The translations under genes and the position numbers were made by a program. Shown here one piece after another: positions 38,736-47,471 of a DNA stretch of 64,000 nt (the stretch's first letter is position 1; the number at the start of each line of letters is the position of its first letter). Under the pieces are notes generated by a model. The model saw nothing but the letters and a program-made list of their open reading frames with translations, had not been told where the DNA came from and ran no database searches. The DNA comes from Nocardioides dongkuii. GTDB taxonomy: Bacteria; Actinomycetota; Actinomycetes; Propionibacteriales; Nocardioidaceae. Location of the stretch: NCBI RefSeq assembly GCF_014127485.1, contig NZ_CP059903.1, positions 3,222,001 to 3,286,000 on the forward strand, written 5' to 3'.

Positions 38736-40618
38736 CAGCTGGCTTCCGTCGGAATGACCACTGGCGCCCCAACCATCGCGGCAGCCGCGCTGATCGCGTC
38801 AATCATGTAGCGCAACGGATTGCTAGAAAGGTCCTTGCCAGACAACAGCACGACCGGGTGACTCTCGTGCAGGGCGAGGATCTCGTTGGCGACCCGCTGC
38901 CCGAGACGTCCCTTGCTCACGTTGTCGACTGCCAGGAGTAGCGAATGGCGGTTCTCCGGCGTGTTGCTGCTCAGGAGGTCGTTGACTCGCTGAGCCGGAT
39001 CCGTCGTGGCATCTGGACTGAGGAGGAAGGAGATGGCAGTCGCGAGCTCGGTGCCCAAGAGCGGACACATATCTACTTCAAGGGTGTGGTGGCCCACGTA
39101 GATCCCGGCACTCGCAGCCTCGGAGTAGAGGGCCTCGGGGTCAATCGTCGTGTCACCGCCTCGAAACGCAACAACCTTCGCCTCAAGGGCCGTGCCATCG
39201 ACGCCTCCGATCAGCCGGGCAGCTCGCACCAGACCACTCAGCGCCACCTTCACGTCTTGGTCGCCGTCAGTCATCACTAGGTGCGGGATGTCGAATCCCC
39301 CCGGCCCCAGGAGTTTCCGGTACGGCCCAAAGTCGGTTCCCTGAACGCTGGCGACGACAACCCCCCAAGCGTCGAGGTCGAACCCGAGACGTTCTGCCAG
39401 GCTGCGCACGATGTAGACGTCGGCGATTCCCTCGACCAGGACGACTGCCTTCGCGAACAAGAAATCAGCTCGACTGGTGTCGAGATACCGATCGAGGTCC
39501 GCCAGTTCCTCTGGAGTGAGATCAGCGGTCGGGATGGTCCGCGCCGCTGTGACTCCCGTGGACTGGTCCGATCGAAGTAGGACGAGGGACGCTAGGTCCG
39601 CAACTGCGGCGATGTTCGGACTGTGCGTAGTGAGCACTAGTTTCGTGTAGGCCCGTAGCAGGAAACCAAAGAGCTTCCGTTGAAGGGTGGGATGGAGATG
39701 TGCCTCTGGCTCTTCGACCCCAAGGACGAAGTCGAGTTGTGCGTCATCCTCCGTTCGGAGTGCCAGCCGTTCGAGCAGAAGTGCTAGGTACACGACGTTG
39801 GCACCACCGGTGCTTGTGTCGCTAACGTCCCTGCTCCGCGAGCCGTCGATGAAGAGTCGGAGACTTCGGACTAGTTGTTCACCTCGGCTCGCTGCGACGC
39901 CCATAGTGGGTTCGATACTGAGGTGCTTGCCGCTCATATCGTCGAGGCGAGTCTTGAGACTGGTCCCAGTGGCCAGCAGCGCCGTGTCGGCTGCGATCTT
40001 GTCCGTCGCCTCACCGATTGTGGCAAGCGCTGTGTCGATGACTGTCCGAGACGGTGGGCGCATTTCAACGATGGCGGCGAGCGGGCTCGTGCGCCAGCTT
40101 GCGAGATCTCGGGCAGCGTCTCGGAGCGCCGGAACAACGGTCAAGGGCAGCTCGTCGACGATCCGGCTTGCATCCCGCGCCTCGTCCGACCCGCCGAAGA
40201 TTCGCCAAACGAAGTCGTGCGCGGTTGCTTCAGTCGCATCGTCGTCAGCCTTATCGGGGCCGTCCTCGATGCGCCACACGTATGTGACACGGGCGGTCAA
40301 GGGGCTTTTGGATACGATCCAGCCGTCGAACTGACTCATCGCGCCTGTCGAGTCCTCAAAACCTTGAAGCTCGACCTCGACTCGAACTTCGACGTCGACA
40401 AGCGGTGTTGACGCGAGTGTGGCCGCGCAGACATCCGTCTCTCTCAGCCGGCGCGTGTTCCGGGGAAGCGTCGGATCAAGAACGAGCTGGAGTGCCGCGA
40501 GCAGGTTGCTCTTGCCGGCGCCGTTTTCACCAACAACGATTGCGTTTCGCGGAAACGGATCGATCACGAGGTTCTGAAAGTTCCGGAAGTTCGATATACG
40601 GAGCGCACTGATGTGCAA
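38735..40618 (-). CDS. gajA: OLD-family ATP-dependent endonuclease, GajA-like (Gabija)
   Basis: A 627-aa protein with an N-terminal ABC-type ATPase and C-terminal TOPRIM nuclease. Walker A GENGAGKS is at 30-37, and the signature-like DTSTGGAN near 268. Walker B is LGVEEPEAHLHP (299-310), and the H-loop is TTHSPN (330-335). TOPRIM acids are Glu396 in VVLVEGIAD and Asp451/Asp453 in MTDGDQD. Class 2 OLD nucleases beside a UvrD helicase constitute Gabija, an anti-phage system cutting invading DNA. It starts the pair, with a TGGTTC/GAACCA inverted repeat about 24 bp upstream. Confidence 0.75.
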   Translation of the reverse strand: MHISALRISNFRNFQNLVIDPFPRNAIVVGENGAGKSNLLAALQLVLDPTLPRNTRRLRETDVCAATLASTPLVDVEVRVEVELQGFEDSTGAMSQFDGWIVSKSPLTARVTYVWRIEDGPDKADDDATEATAHDFVWRIFGGSDEARDASRIVDELPLTVVPALRDAARDLASWRTSPLAAIVEMRPPSRTVIDTALATIGEATDKIAADTALLATGTSLKTRLDDMSGKHLSIEPTMGVAASRGEQLVRSLRLFIDGSRSRDVSDTSTGGANVVYLALLLERLALRTEDDAQLDFVLGVEEPEAHLHPTLQRKLFGFLLRAYTKLVLTTHSPNIAAVADLASLVLLRSDQSTGVTAARTIPTADLTPEELADLDRYLDTSRADFLFAKAVVLVEGIADVYIVRSLAERLGFDLDAWGVVVASVQGTDFGPYRKLLGPGGFDIPHLVMTDGDQDVKVALSGLVRAARLIGGVDGTALEAKVVAFRGGDTTIDPEALYSEAASAGIYVGHHTLEVDMCPLLGTELATAISFLLSPDATTDPAQRVNDLLSSNTPENRHSLLLAVDNVSKGRLGQRVANEILALHESHPVVLLSGKDLSSNPLRYMIDAISAAAAMVGAPVVIPTEAS

Positions 40619-40641
40619 GCGTTCCTCGTCTCGGCTGGGAG

Positions 40642-40657
40642 TGGTTCACACGAACCA
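40642..40657. promoter_or_regulatory. inverted repeat upstream of gajA
   Basis: TGGTTC-ACAC-GAACCA, 6-bp perfect arms with a 4-nt spacer, about 24 bp from the gajA ATG. A possible operator; no repressor gene is seen in the island. Confidence 0.35.
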
Positions 40658-40761
40658 TAGCCACGCTGGACCGGCGATACAGGCTTGGTTGGGCAAACGC
40701 GTGAATCACCTTGCAGCCCACTCCGGCCTGAGCCGCCCCGGAGTTTCCGGAGTCCCCCACA

Positions 40762-41245
40762 TCACATGAAGGCATTAGGGAGCGAGCGTTCTACCTCGGC
40801 GCGGAACCTCCCGAACACACTTAGGTCCCAGCCGTAGAAGGATGTCACGTACGACAGTGCTTGGTAGAACGCGAGGACTGCGGCGCTCACCTCCTTCTCG
40901 ACGTCCGAAACGTCGAGCGTCAGCTGGGCGAACAGCTCGCCAAGATGTTCCGGGTGCGGCAGCCACTCGGTCATCTGGCGGCTCGGGTACAGCGTGGGAT
41001 GCGTGACGATCGAGAGATAGTCGTACATCGCCTTTGCAACGTCGCCGTCGATGCGGACGCGTTGTTGTTGGCGAGAAGGTCGTGCATTTGCGAGACGGCC
41101 GCCTGGGGTGCAGGGAAGGACTCGCCGCCCAGCAGACCCTTGCCGGGGTCTCCTTAGTCGAGCCAGGGAATCGACTCAGGATCTCCGCCCTCATCTCCAC
41201 CCACGCCTGCACGTGCTCCTGATGAGTCTCGGATCCGTCGTCCAT
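40762..41245 (-). pseudogene. hypothetical gene with two frameshifts
   Basis: Reading from ATG 41245, the first frame gives MDDGSETHQEHVQAWVEMRA and then ILSRFPGSTKETPA. Sense coding then continues one frame over with GLLGGESFPAPQAAVSQMHD and LLANNN. It continues in the third frame with VRIDGDVAKAMYDYLSIVTH through LPNAFM and a TGA at 40762. Joined, this makes about 160 aa of unknown family. Same-frame codons extend upstream toward the hsdR stop (SKFRVSALHGGADAGQAKKA), so the original may have been longer. Either decay or two sequencing errors. Confidence 0.7.
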
Positions 41246-41356
41246 GCGGCCCGCAGCCTTTTTGGCCTGACCAGCATCGGCTCCGCCGTGCAGAGCACTG
41301 ACGCGGAACTTTGAAAAGTCAACCGCTGAAGGTGCGACCAGGCACGGGCAGGAGTC

Positions 41357-44300
41357 TCAGGCCACGGTGACATCGGGCAGCGCGTGCGTTCTGACATCGT
41401 CGAGGATGGCCACGATGTCGTCGACCTGGTCGTCGGTGAAGAGCGTGTCTGGGCCGTGCGGGGCGTGGTCGGTGAACGGCGACTCGTAGAGCCTCGCGAC
41501 TTCCATCACGCCGTTGGCGGTCAGGTGCTCCACGATCAGCTGAACGAAGCGGAGCTGGTTGGTCGAGAACGAGGTGTCGGAGAGGTAGCGGTCGAACGCG
41601 GCGGTCGCGGCTTCACGGTCCAGCCCCACCAGGGACCGGACGAAGAGGCCGAGACCGTGGGCCTCCTCGCGAGCTTTGGCGATGTCGGTCTCGGTGCCGG
41701 CGCCGGACTCCAGCAGCATCGTCTCCAGCGAGGTGAGGTCATCGGCGGTGAGCTGGAGGTTGCGGCGCAGACGCTGCAACGCGAGGTGGTCCTCGTGATC
41801 GCGCAGGTAGGCCCGTGCCTTGGCGCGGAAACGTTCCCAGTTGGTGCCGGGCAGAACACCGGGGAGATCGACGATGCTGGCGTCGCCGAGCTCGTCCTGG
41901 AAGTCGGAGTAGACGATGGCACGTTTGGTCGAGTCGACGAACCGCACCAGCCCCCGGACCCGTCGACGGGCCAGCTCGAGCATCGGCAGGGTCGCATCGA
42001 CCCACCACTCGTCACCGGCCAGCTGATCGAGGAGCTGTTCTTGGGCCTTGACCGACGGGATGGTGGTCTGGCCGAGCAGGGCCGAGCTGATGTCCTGGAC
42101 CTGCTTGCGCAGTCGTTCGTAGGTGAGGGCGTCGCTCTCAAGGCGGGCGAGTTGGAGACGCAGCAGGATCAGGTCGAAGCGTTTGGCGTCCTCGTCCTCG
42201 TCGCGGTGGGCGGAGGGCAACCCGGCCAGGTGGCGGGCGATGTCACCGGCCCTGTCGGTGTCGAGACGCTTCCACGAAGGCCACTCCGCGTAGGTCTCGA
42301 CCCACTCCCGAGCGGGGCGGACCAGGAAGTTGTCGACGTTCATGCCGGCGACCACCTCGTGGAGCGACCAGGCGATGTCGACGCGAAGCCCGCGCTCAGA
42401 CGTCTCGCCCTCCCCCACCTCCGGCTCGTCCTCGGTGTCACCGGAGGTGTGGTCGAGGGCCGCGACCAGTCCGAGGCGGGCCTCGAAGAGGCGCTCGGCG
42501 AGGGACTTCTGCACCGAGCCGCCGACTTCGGGGAGGTCTTGGCTGAAGTACTCGAGGTTGCCGCAGACGTCGAAGACGTAGAAGTTCTTCTTGTCCTCGC
42601 TAGGCCCGTACAGGTCGGGGCACAGGCGGGTGCCGCGCCCGATCATCTGCCAGAACTTGCTCTTGGACCGGACGGCCTTGAAGAAAACGAGGTTGACGAC
42701 CTCCGGGACGTCGATGCCGGTGTCGAGCATGTCGACGGAGATCGCGATGTGCGGAGCCTCGTCCTTCATCGAGAACTTCTCGATCAGGGTTTGGGCATAC
42801 GTGACCGAGTGGGTGATCACGCGGGCGAAGTCGCCGGCGTAGTGGGGATAGGCGAGGTTGAAGCGCTGCTCGATGAACTCCGCGTGCTTCTGGTTCTTGG
42901 CGAAGATGATGGTCTTGCCCAGGCGGTCGCCGCCGGCGACCTTGTGACCGTCCTTCATCACGGCCGCCAAGACCTTGTCGACGGTGTCGGCGTTGAACAG
43001 GAACCGGTTCAGCTCGTCGGCGCTGACCGCGTCCGGGATCTCCCCGTCCTCGCTCCACTCGTAGGAGTCCCAGTCGTCCTTCTCCTCCTCGGAGAGCTCG
43101 TCGTAGCGGATCCCCTGGCGCAGGAACTTGGTGGACATGGACACCCCCACCGGGGGCACGAGGTAGCCCTCGGCCACGGCCTCGTCGAGGCTGTAGGCGT
43201 CGGTGGGGACGCCGTCCTCGAGGTTGAACAGGCCGTAGGTGTTGCGGTCGACCTCGTCCTTGGGGGTGGCGGTCAGGCCCACCAGGAGCGAGTCGAACCA
43301 GGAGAAGATCGCGCCGTACTTCTGGTAAACCGACCGGTGGGCCTCATCGATCACGACCAGGTCGAAGTAGCCGGGTCCGAACATGCGTCGGCCGCTGTCG
43401 ATGTCGTTGATGAGGTTGAGCATCGTCGGGTAGGTCGAGACGTAGACCCGGCCGTCGTTGTTCTTCTCGGTGACCAGGTTGACGGTCGTGACGTTGGGCA
43501 GATGGGTCTTGAACGCATTCGCTGCCTGGCGGACCAACGCGGTGCGGTCGGCGAGGAACAGCACTCGCTTCACCCAGCCGGCTCGCATGAGCTGGTCGAC
43601 CAGCGCGATCGTGACGCGGGTCTTCCCCGACCCGGTGGCCATCACGAGCAGGGCGTCGCGCTGCTTGGCGGTCAAGGCGTCCCCGACGGCCCGGATGGCG
43701 CGCTGTTGGTAGTGCCGTCCGACGATCTCCTTGCTGATCGTCGCGGTGACCAGTGGGAGACGACCGGTGCGGCGTCCCACCATGAGCTCGAGCTCGGCTG
43801 CGGTGAAGAAGCCCTCGACCTTGCGGGGCGGGTAGCCGGCGGCGTCGTCCCAGAGCCAGGTCTGGTAGCCGTTGGTGTAGAAGACCACCGGGCGCCGGCC
43901 GGTCATCTGCTCGAGGCAGTCGGCGTAGAGCTTGGCCTGCTGCTGGCCGACCGCCGGCTCAATCGTGGTGCGCTTCGCCTCCACCACCGCCAGCGGCAGA
44001 CCGTCTGCACCCCAGAGCACGTAGTCGACATAGCCGGTGTTCTTCTCGTTCGGCATGCCCATGACCTCGAACTCGCGGTCCCGGTCCTCGGTAAGTAGCC
44101 ACCCCGCCTCGCGGAGCAGCTCGTCGATGATCAGCTCGCGGGTCTTGGCCTCGGAGTAATCCCGGGTGTCCGGCAACGTGTTGGCAGCCTGTGCCGCCTT
44201 GATCTGCGCCCGCAGCTTCTCGATCTCGACGTCCTTGGCCGCGGCCAGGTCGTCGCGCTCAGCCAACGCCGTCGCGTGTGCGTCGTCCTGGGCCCTGAAC

Positions 44301-44773
44301 TTCTCCGCGAGCTTGACGACGTCGGAGCGGCTCAGTGGCGCGTACTTCCCGGCCGCCGACAGGTCGAACACTGCGCCGGTGGGCACAGAGGCAGGGTTCG
44401 TGGAGTAGCGGAACGCAGTCCACAACACGACGTGGTGGAGCTCCCTCAGGACGTCGACAGCCGCCTTCGCCGGGATCGGCTGGGTGTCGTGCACAGCCTT
44501 GTTGCCGAGACTGCGGATCAGGTTGAGCTTCTGCCCGATCCCCACACCGACCCGGTTGCGGAACTCTGCCTGGTTGATCCGAGCGGCGAGGTCGTTCTTG
44601 TACGGCATCGGCAGGCGATCCACGTCGTAGATCAAGCCGACCAACTGCTCGGCAGCGCGTCGCGCGTAGATGCACGCGGTACGCGGATCCGAGGTCAGGT
44701 AGCCCTCTGCCCGCGCACAGTCAGCGTGCGTCTGCGGCCACTCGCCCTGGATGAAGTCGAAGTTGCTGGTCAC
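41357..44773 (-). CDS. hsdR: type I restriction enzyme R subunit
   Basis: Motor/nuclease subunit of 1,138 aa. Residues 1 to about 130 resemble DUF4145, followed by a coiled coil near 155-195. The nuclease domain has Asp250 and Glu265-Ala-Lys267 (GYVDYVLWGADGLPLAVVEAK). The translocase has Walker A MATGSGKT (GSGKT 381-385) and the DEAH box (476-479), with AISVDMLDTGIDVPEVVNLV and IGRGTRL in the second lobe. It ends with an EcoEI_R-type C-terminal domain. GTG start at 44773. Last functional gene of the operon, with 47 nt between it and the RusA-like gene. Confidence 0.95.
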   Translation of the reverse strand: MTSNFDFIQGEWPQTHADCARAEGYLTSDPRTACIYARRAAEQLVGLIYDVDRLPMPYKNDLAARINQAEFRNRVGVGIGQKLNLIRSLGNKAVHDTQPIPAKAAVDVLRELHHVVLWTAFRYSTNPASVPTGAVFDLSAAGKYAPLSRSDVVKLAEKFRAQDDAHATALAERDDLAAAKDVEIEKLRAQIKAAQAANTLPDTRDYSEAKTRELIIDELLREAGWLLTEDRDREFEVMGMPNEKNTGYVDYVLWGADGLPLAVVEAKRTTIEPAVGQQQAKLYADCLEQMTGRRPVVFYTNGYQTWLWDDAAGYPPRKVEGFFTAAELELMVGRRTGRLPLVTATISKEIVGRHYQQRAIRAVGDALTAKQRDALLVMATGSGKTRVTIALVDQLMRAGWVKRVLFLADRTALVRQAANAFKTHLPNVTTVNLVTEKNNDGRVYVSTYPTMLNLINDIDSGRRMFGPGYFDLVVIDEAHRSVYQKYGAIFSWFDSLLVGLTATPKDEVDRNTYGLFNLEDGVPTDAYSLDEAVAEGYLVPPVGVSMSTKFLRQGIRYDELSEEEKDDWDSYEWSEDGEIPDAVSADELNRFLFNADTVDKVLAAVMKDGHKVAGGDRLGKTIIFAKNQKHAEFIEQRFNLAYPHYAGDFARVITHSVTYAQTLIEKFSMKDEAPHIAISVDMLDTGIDVPEVVNLVFFKAVRSKSKFWQMIGRGTRLCPDLYGPSEDKKNFYVFDVCGNLEYFSQDLPEVGGSVQKSLAERLFEARLGLVAALDHTSGDTEDEPEVGEGETSERGLRVDIAWSLHEVVAGMNVDNFLVRPAREWVETYAEWPSWKRLDTDRAGDIARHLAGLPSAHRDEDEDAKRFDLILLRLQLARLESDALTYERLRKQVQDISSALLGQTTIPSVKAQEQLLDQLAGDEWWVDATLPMLELARRRVRGLVRFVDSTKRAIVYSDFQDELGDASIVDLPGVLPGTNWERFRAKARAYLRDHEDHLALQRLRRNLQLTADDLTSLETMLLESGAGTETDIAKAREEAHGLGLFVRSLVGLDREAATAAFDRYLSDTSFSTNQLRFVQLIVEHLTANGVMEVARLYESPFTDHAPHGPDTLFTDDQVDDIVAILDDVRTHALPDVTVA

Positions 44774-44820
44774 GCCTCTCCCCCGCTGAGTCGCCGCCCA
44801 TCATGTCGGTCCCGACACGC

Positions 44821-45264
44821 TCAGAGGGGAATTTCGGGCAGTTCGGAGACCACGATCCGGGCGCCGGGGTGCTCCCCGCTGCGGGCCGGTCGCTTCGAGG
44901 CAACGATCCGGTCTACGCGGACGTCGTCGGTCTCCGTACGGGAACCGGTGCCGGGCCGGACACCGAGCACACCCTCCAGCGCATCGACCGTGGACTTGAT
45001 GAGGTTGTCCAGGTCGGGCTCGACCCGCCCGAATTGGTCTTGCGCCAGGAGGAAGTCGATCTCGACCTGCACCCGGCAGCCCTCGGGCAACACGCAACCC
45101 TCGAACACCGCCCGAGTGGCCTGCTTCCAGACCTGCTCGTTGGCGCCTGCGGAGTAGCCGGTGGGCCGGCCCGCCACAGTGCGAGCGAACGCGGAGACTG
45201 GTTTGGACGCGGAACGGGGCGTCCCCTTCGCCGCATGGGACCCGGACTGATCGAACCCGATCAT
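44821..45264 (-). CDS. RusA-like Holliday-junction resolvase
   Basis: A 147-aa protein with the RusA signature PDLDNLIKSTVDALEGVL: Asp84, Asp86, Asn87, Lys90 and Asp94 have the spacing of the E. coli RusA active site (D70, D72, K76). A further acidic pair DDVRVD (113-114) and Lys124 (VASKRP) complete the pattern. It should bind or cut branched DNA. Placement inside a type I restriction operon, overlapping the NucS-like gene by 4 nt, is unusual. A role in processing DNA made by HsdR is inference. Confidence 0.75.
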   Translation of the reverse strand: MIGFDQSGSHAAKGTPRSASKPVSAFARTVAGRPTGYSAGANEQVWKQATRAVFEGCVLPEGCRVQVEIDFLLAQDQFGRVEPDLDNLIKSTVDALEGVLGVRPGTGSRTETDDVRVDRIVASKRPARSGEHPGARIVVSELPEIPL

Positions 45265-46343
45265 TCCTCGTCCCCGTCGAGGTCGAAGTGCTCAGCGAGT
45301 CGCGCGAGGGTGAACTCCTGGCGGAGTTTGCAAGCGCTGTGCTGGCTGGCGAACATGCCCTTCTCCCAGAACCCAGCCTCGAGGGGCCGAGCGTCGATCC
45401 ACTCGACCGGCACGACCCATTCGGCGTTGTCATCTTCGGTCGCCGGATCGCCCGGGTAGGACCCTTGCAGCGACTGGACGGCCAGCGGCATCCAGTTGCC
45501 GGCCACGCGGACCTGGGCATCCTCGAAGCGCCATGCAGGGGCCAAGACCCGTCCCACCGCCACGTAGCGCATCGGTGGGACGTTCACCCAGACGCGGGCG
45601 TCCTTCGGCAGGGCCCGCATGTCCTGCGAGAACATCTTGGCGCCGCCACCCGAGAGGAAGCCGAACCGGCGGGCGTCGTCCCACACGCGGTCACCGCCGC
45701 CGAAGGAGATGTACCAGTCCTTGCCGTTCCACGCGGCGCGCTTGCTCTTCTTGCTTCCCGTGGTGGCGGTCGGTGTCTCGTCATCCGACGCGGTCAGCCA
45801 GGAGCGGGCCAGGTAGCGACGGCCGTCGTCCTCGAGGTAGGAGAAGAAGACCGCGTTGACTGGCACACCGAAGTCGCGAAGGTAGTTGACGATCCGCTCC
45901 GAGCTGGCGTCGAGATCGGCAGCCACAATGGTGAGGCTGAGTTCACCGTTTAGCTCGTCGGGCGGTGCGGTTCCGAAGACGTCCTCGAACGCCGCCTCGA
46001 ACGGCTGGTCGAGATGCTTGGTTGCGATGTCGATGATGTCGTCGCGGGATAGCGTCGCGGCCCACGAGCCGTAGTCGAGCACCTGGGCGACAACCTCCCG
46101 TGGAGTCTTGTCGCGCTTGAGCTCCAGCAGGTTGAGATTGCCCTCGTCGTCGATCGCCAACAGGTCGAGACGTGACCCGTATGGCGTGATCACCTCGCTG
46201 CCGATGACCAACAAGCGCTCGCCAAGCAGGGACGGGTCGCGCTTGAGGAACTCGTGCAGGTCCTTCTCTGCGGGGAGTACCGAGGTCGTCAGCGGCTTCG
46301 GCTCGTCGCCGTCGATCCGCCACATCCTCATCTCGACGGGCAT
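45261..46343 (-). CDS. NucS-like (DUF91) PD-(D/E)XK nuclease
   Basis: A 360-aa protein. The N-terminal domain contains Glu50, Asp60, Glu74 and Lys76 in GSEVITPYGSRLDLLAID and NLNLLELKRDKTPREV. The D-x13-ExK spacing equals that of NucS/EndoMS. The remaining ~230 residues are unassigned (YISFGGGDRVWDDARRFGFL and similar). It probably cleaves DNA. It lies 3 nt after hsdS and overlaps the RusA-like gene, so it is part of the hsd operon. Similar DUF91 proteins occur alone in defence islands. Confidence 0.75.
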   Translation of the reverse strand: MPVEMRMWRIDGDEPKPLTTSVLPAEKDLHEFLKRDPSLLGERLLVIGSEVITPYGSRLDLLAIDDEGNLNLLELKRDKTPREVVAQVLDYGSWAATLSRDDIIDIATKHLDQPFEAAFEDVFGTAPPDELNGELSLTIVAADLDASSERIVNYLRDFGVPVNAVFFSYLEDDGRRYLARSWLTASDDETPTATTGSKKSKRAAWNGKDWYISFGGGDRVWDDARRFGFLSGGGAKMFSQDMRALPKDARVWVNVPPMRYVAVGRVLAPAWRFEDAQVRVAGNWMPLAVQSLQGSYPGDPATEDDNAEWVVPVEWIDARPLEAGFWEKGMFASQHSACKLRQEFTLARLAEHFDLDGDEE

Positions 46344-46346
46344 CCG

Positions 46347-47471
46347 TCACAACTCCCCTCGAAAGGCGCGGGACTGAAGGGAAGCGAAGAGCTCCGCGAT
46401 GCTGGTCTCGGCATGAGTCATAGCAACTCGCTGGCTTGCAATCCGGTGGAGGCGGTCCACGAACCGCCGCTGCTCTGGGAGTGGCTGCCTCGGCAGCGCG
46501 AATCCTCGAATCTGCTCGAAGTTGAGACCGGGCTTGGTCTGACCGTACTGCGCTCCCGCGATCAGGTGCTGCCCGAGAGAAGGAAGAGCAAGCATTGCGG
46601 CAAGGAACTCGGGCAGCATCACCTGCCGGTCTGGACGGAGGATCGCAACGTGCTGGCTCACGAATGAGCCTGCGAGTGCGGCAGGCAGGGCAGCCACGCG
46701 ACCGATCCTTGAACCGGTAATCGTGAGCAGCACATCCCCGACGGCCGTTCGTGTCCGTTGCGCCTCGGCGTTGTCCGGCGGCACGACGAACACCGGGTCG
46801 CGAGCACTGATCGAACCCATTTGTACGTCCAGGGACTGGATGAACCGGTCGCCTTGGTCGGAGTAGTACTTCGCCCAACCTCGACCACCGCTCGTTAGGA
46901 AGGTGAGGCTCTCCCCGAGGGGGAGCAGTTCAGCGTGCGAGCCGAAACGCTCCACGAATGCCGCTGATCCGAGCGCATCGACGTGGGTGAGGACCTGGCG
47001 GCGCCTGGCGCGGAGGGCGTCGGCGTGGTCGAGGATCGCGGCGATGCGGCGCTGCTCAGGAAGGGGTGGGAGTTGGATTGGCATCTTGCCGATGTCGGTC
47101 TTGTTGACCTGGAGGAAGGTCGCGCCGCGCCCCTTCGAAGAAAGTTCACGTTCGTAACGTGTGAGCCAGTGCCACAGGTACTTGTCGTCGAGCTGGGAAC
47201 CCGGTCGTAGTCCGGCAACACCACGGCCGAGGCAGTACTCGCCGTCTGACCAGACCTTCGCCCCGATGGAGGCGCGGATGCTGAGGACGATGTCGCCCGC
47301 TTTGGAGACCTTTCCAGGCTTCGTCGTGAACTTCGTTGGCGCGAGTGTCTGCCCGTTGAAATCCCCAGCGCCAGCGATCAGGGGCAGACCCTCGCCGCGA
47401 ACGTTGTATGAGTCGCCCGTGGGAGCCTGGCCCATCGTGATCGTGCAGACGTCTGCGAGGGTCGTGGTCAC
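46347..47471 (-). CDS. hsdS: type I restriction enzyme specificity subunit
   Basis: DNA-recognition subunit of 374 aa with the two-repeat layout of HsdS. Target-recognition domain 1 covers about 1-130. The conserved junction IQLPPLPEQRRIAAILDHAD and helix follow. Target-recognition domain 2 covers about 185-335, ending FALPRQPLPEQRRFVDRL and a second helix. Specificity cannot be read from sequence. The start overlaps the hsdM stop by 4 nt. Confidence 0.93.
   Translation of the reverse strand: MTTTLADVCTITMGQAPTGDSYNVRGEGLPLIAGAGDFNGQTLAPTKFTTKPGKVSKAGDIVLSIRASIGAKVWSDGEYCLGRGVAGLRPGSQLDDKYLWHWLTRYERELSSKGRGATFLQVNKTDIGKMPIQLPPLPEQRRIAAILDHADALRARRRQVLTHVDALGSAAFVERFGSHAELLPLGESLTFLTSGGRGWAKYYSDQGDRFIQSLDVQMGSISARDPVFVVPPDNAEAQRTRTAVGDVLLTITGSRIGRVAALPAALAGSFVSQHVAILRPDRQVMLPEFLAAMLALPSLGQHLIAGAQYGQTKPGLNFEQIRGFALPRQPLPEQRRFVDRLHRIASQRVAMTHAETSIAELFASLQSRAFRGEL

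Noticed and set aside
38735..40618. RecF or SMC-type repair ATPase
   Set aside because: C-terminal TOPRIM acids and the paired helicase point to an OLD nuclease.
40775..41245. Intact 156-aa gene instead of a pseudogene
   Set aside because: After about 35 residues it becomes Arg/Pro-rich, while sense-like sequence continues in the other two frames.
41384..44098. 904-codon plus-strand frame
   Set aside because: Antisense to hsdR, which has all nuclease and translocase motifs.
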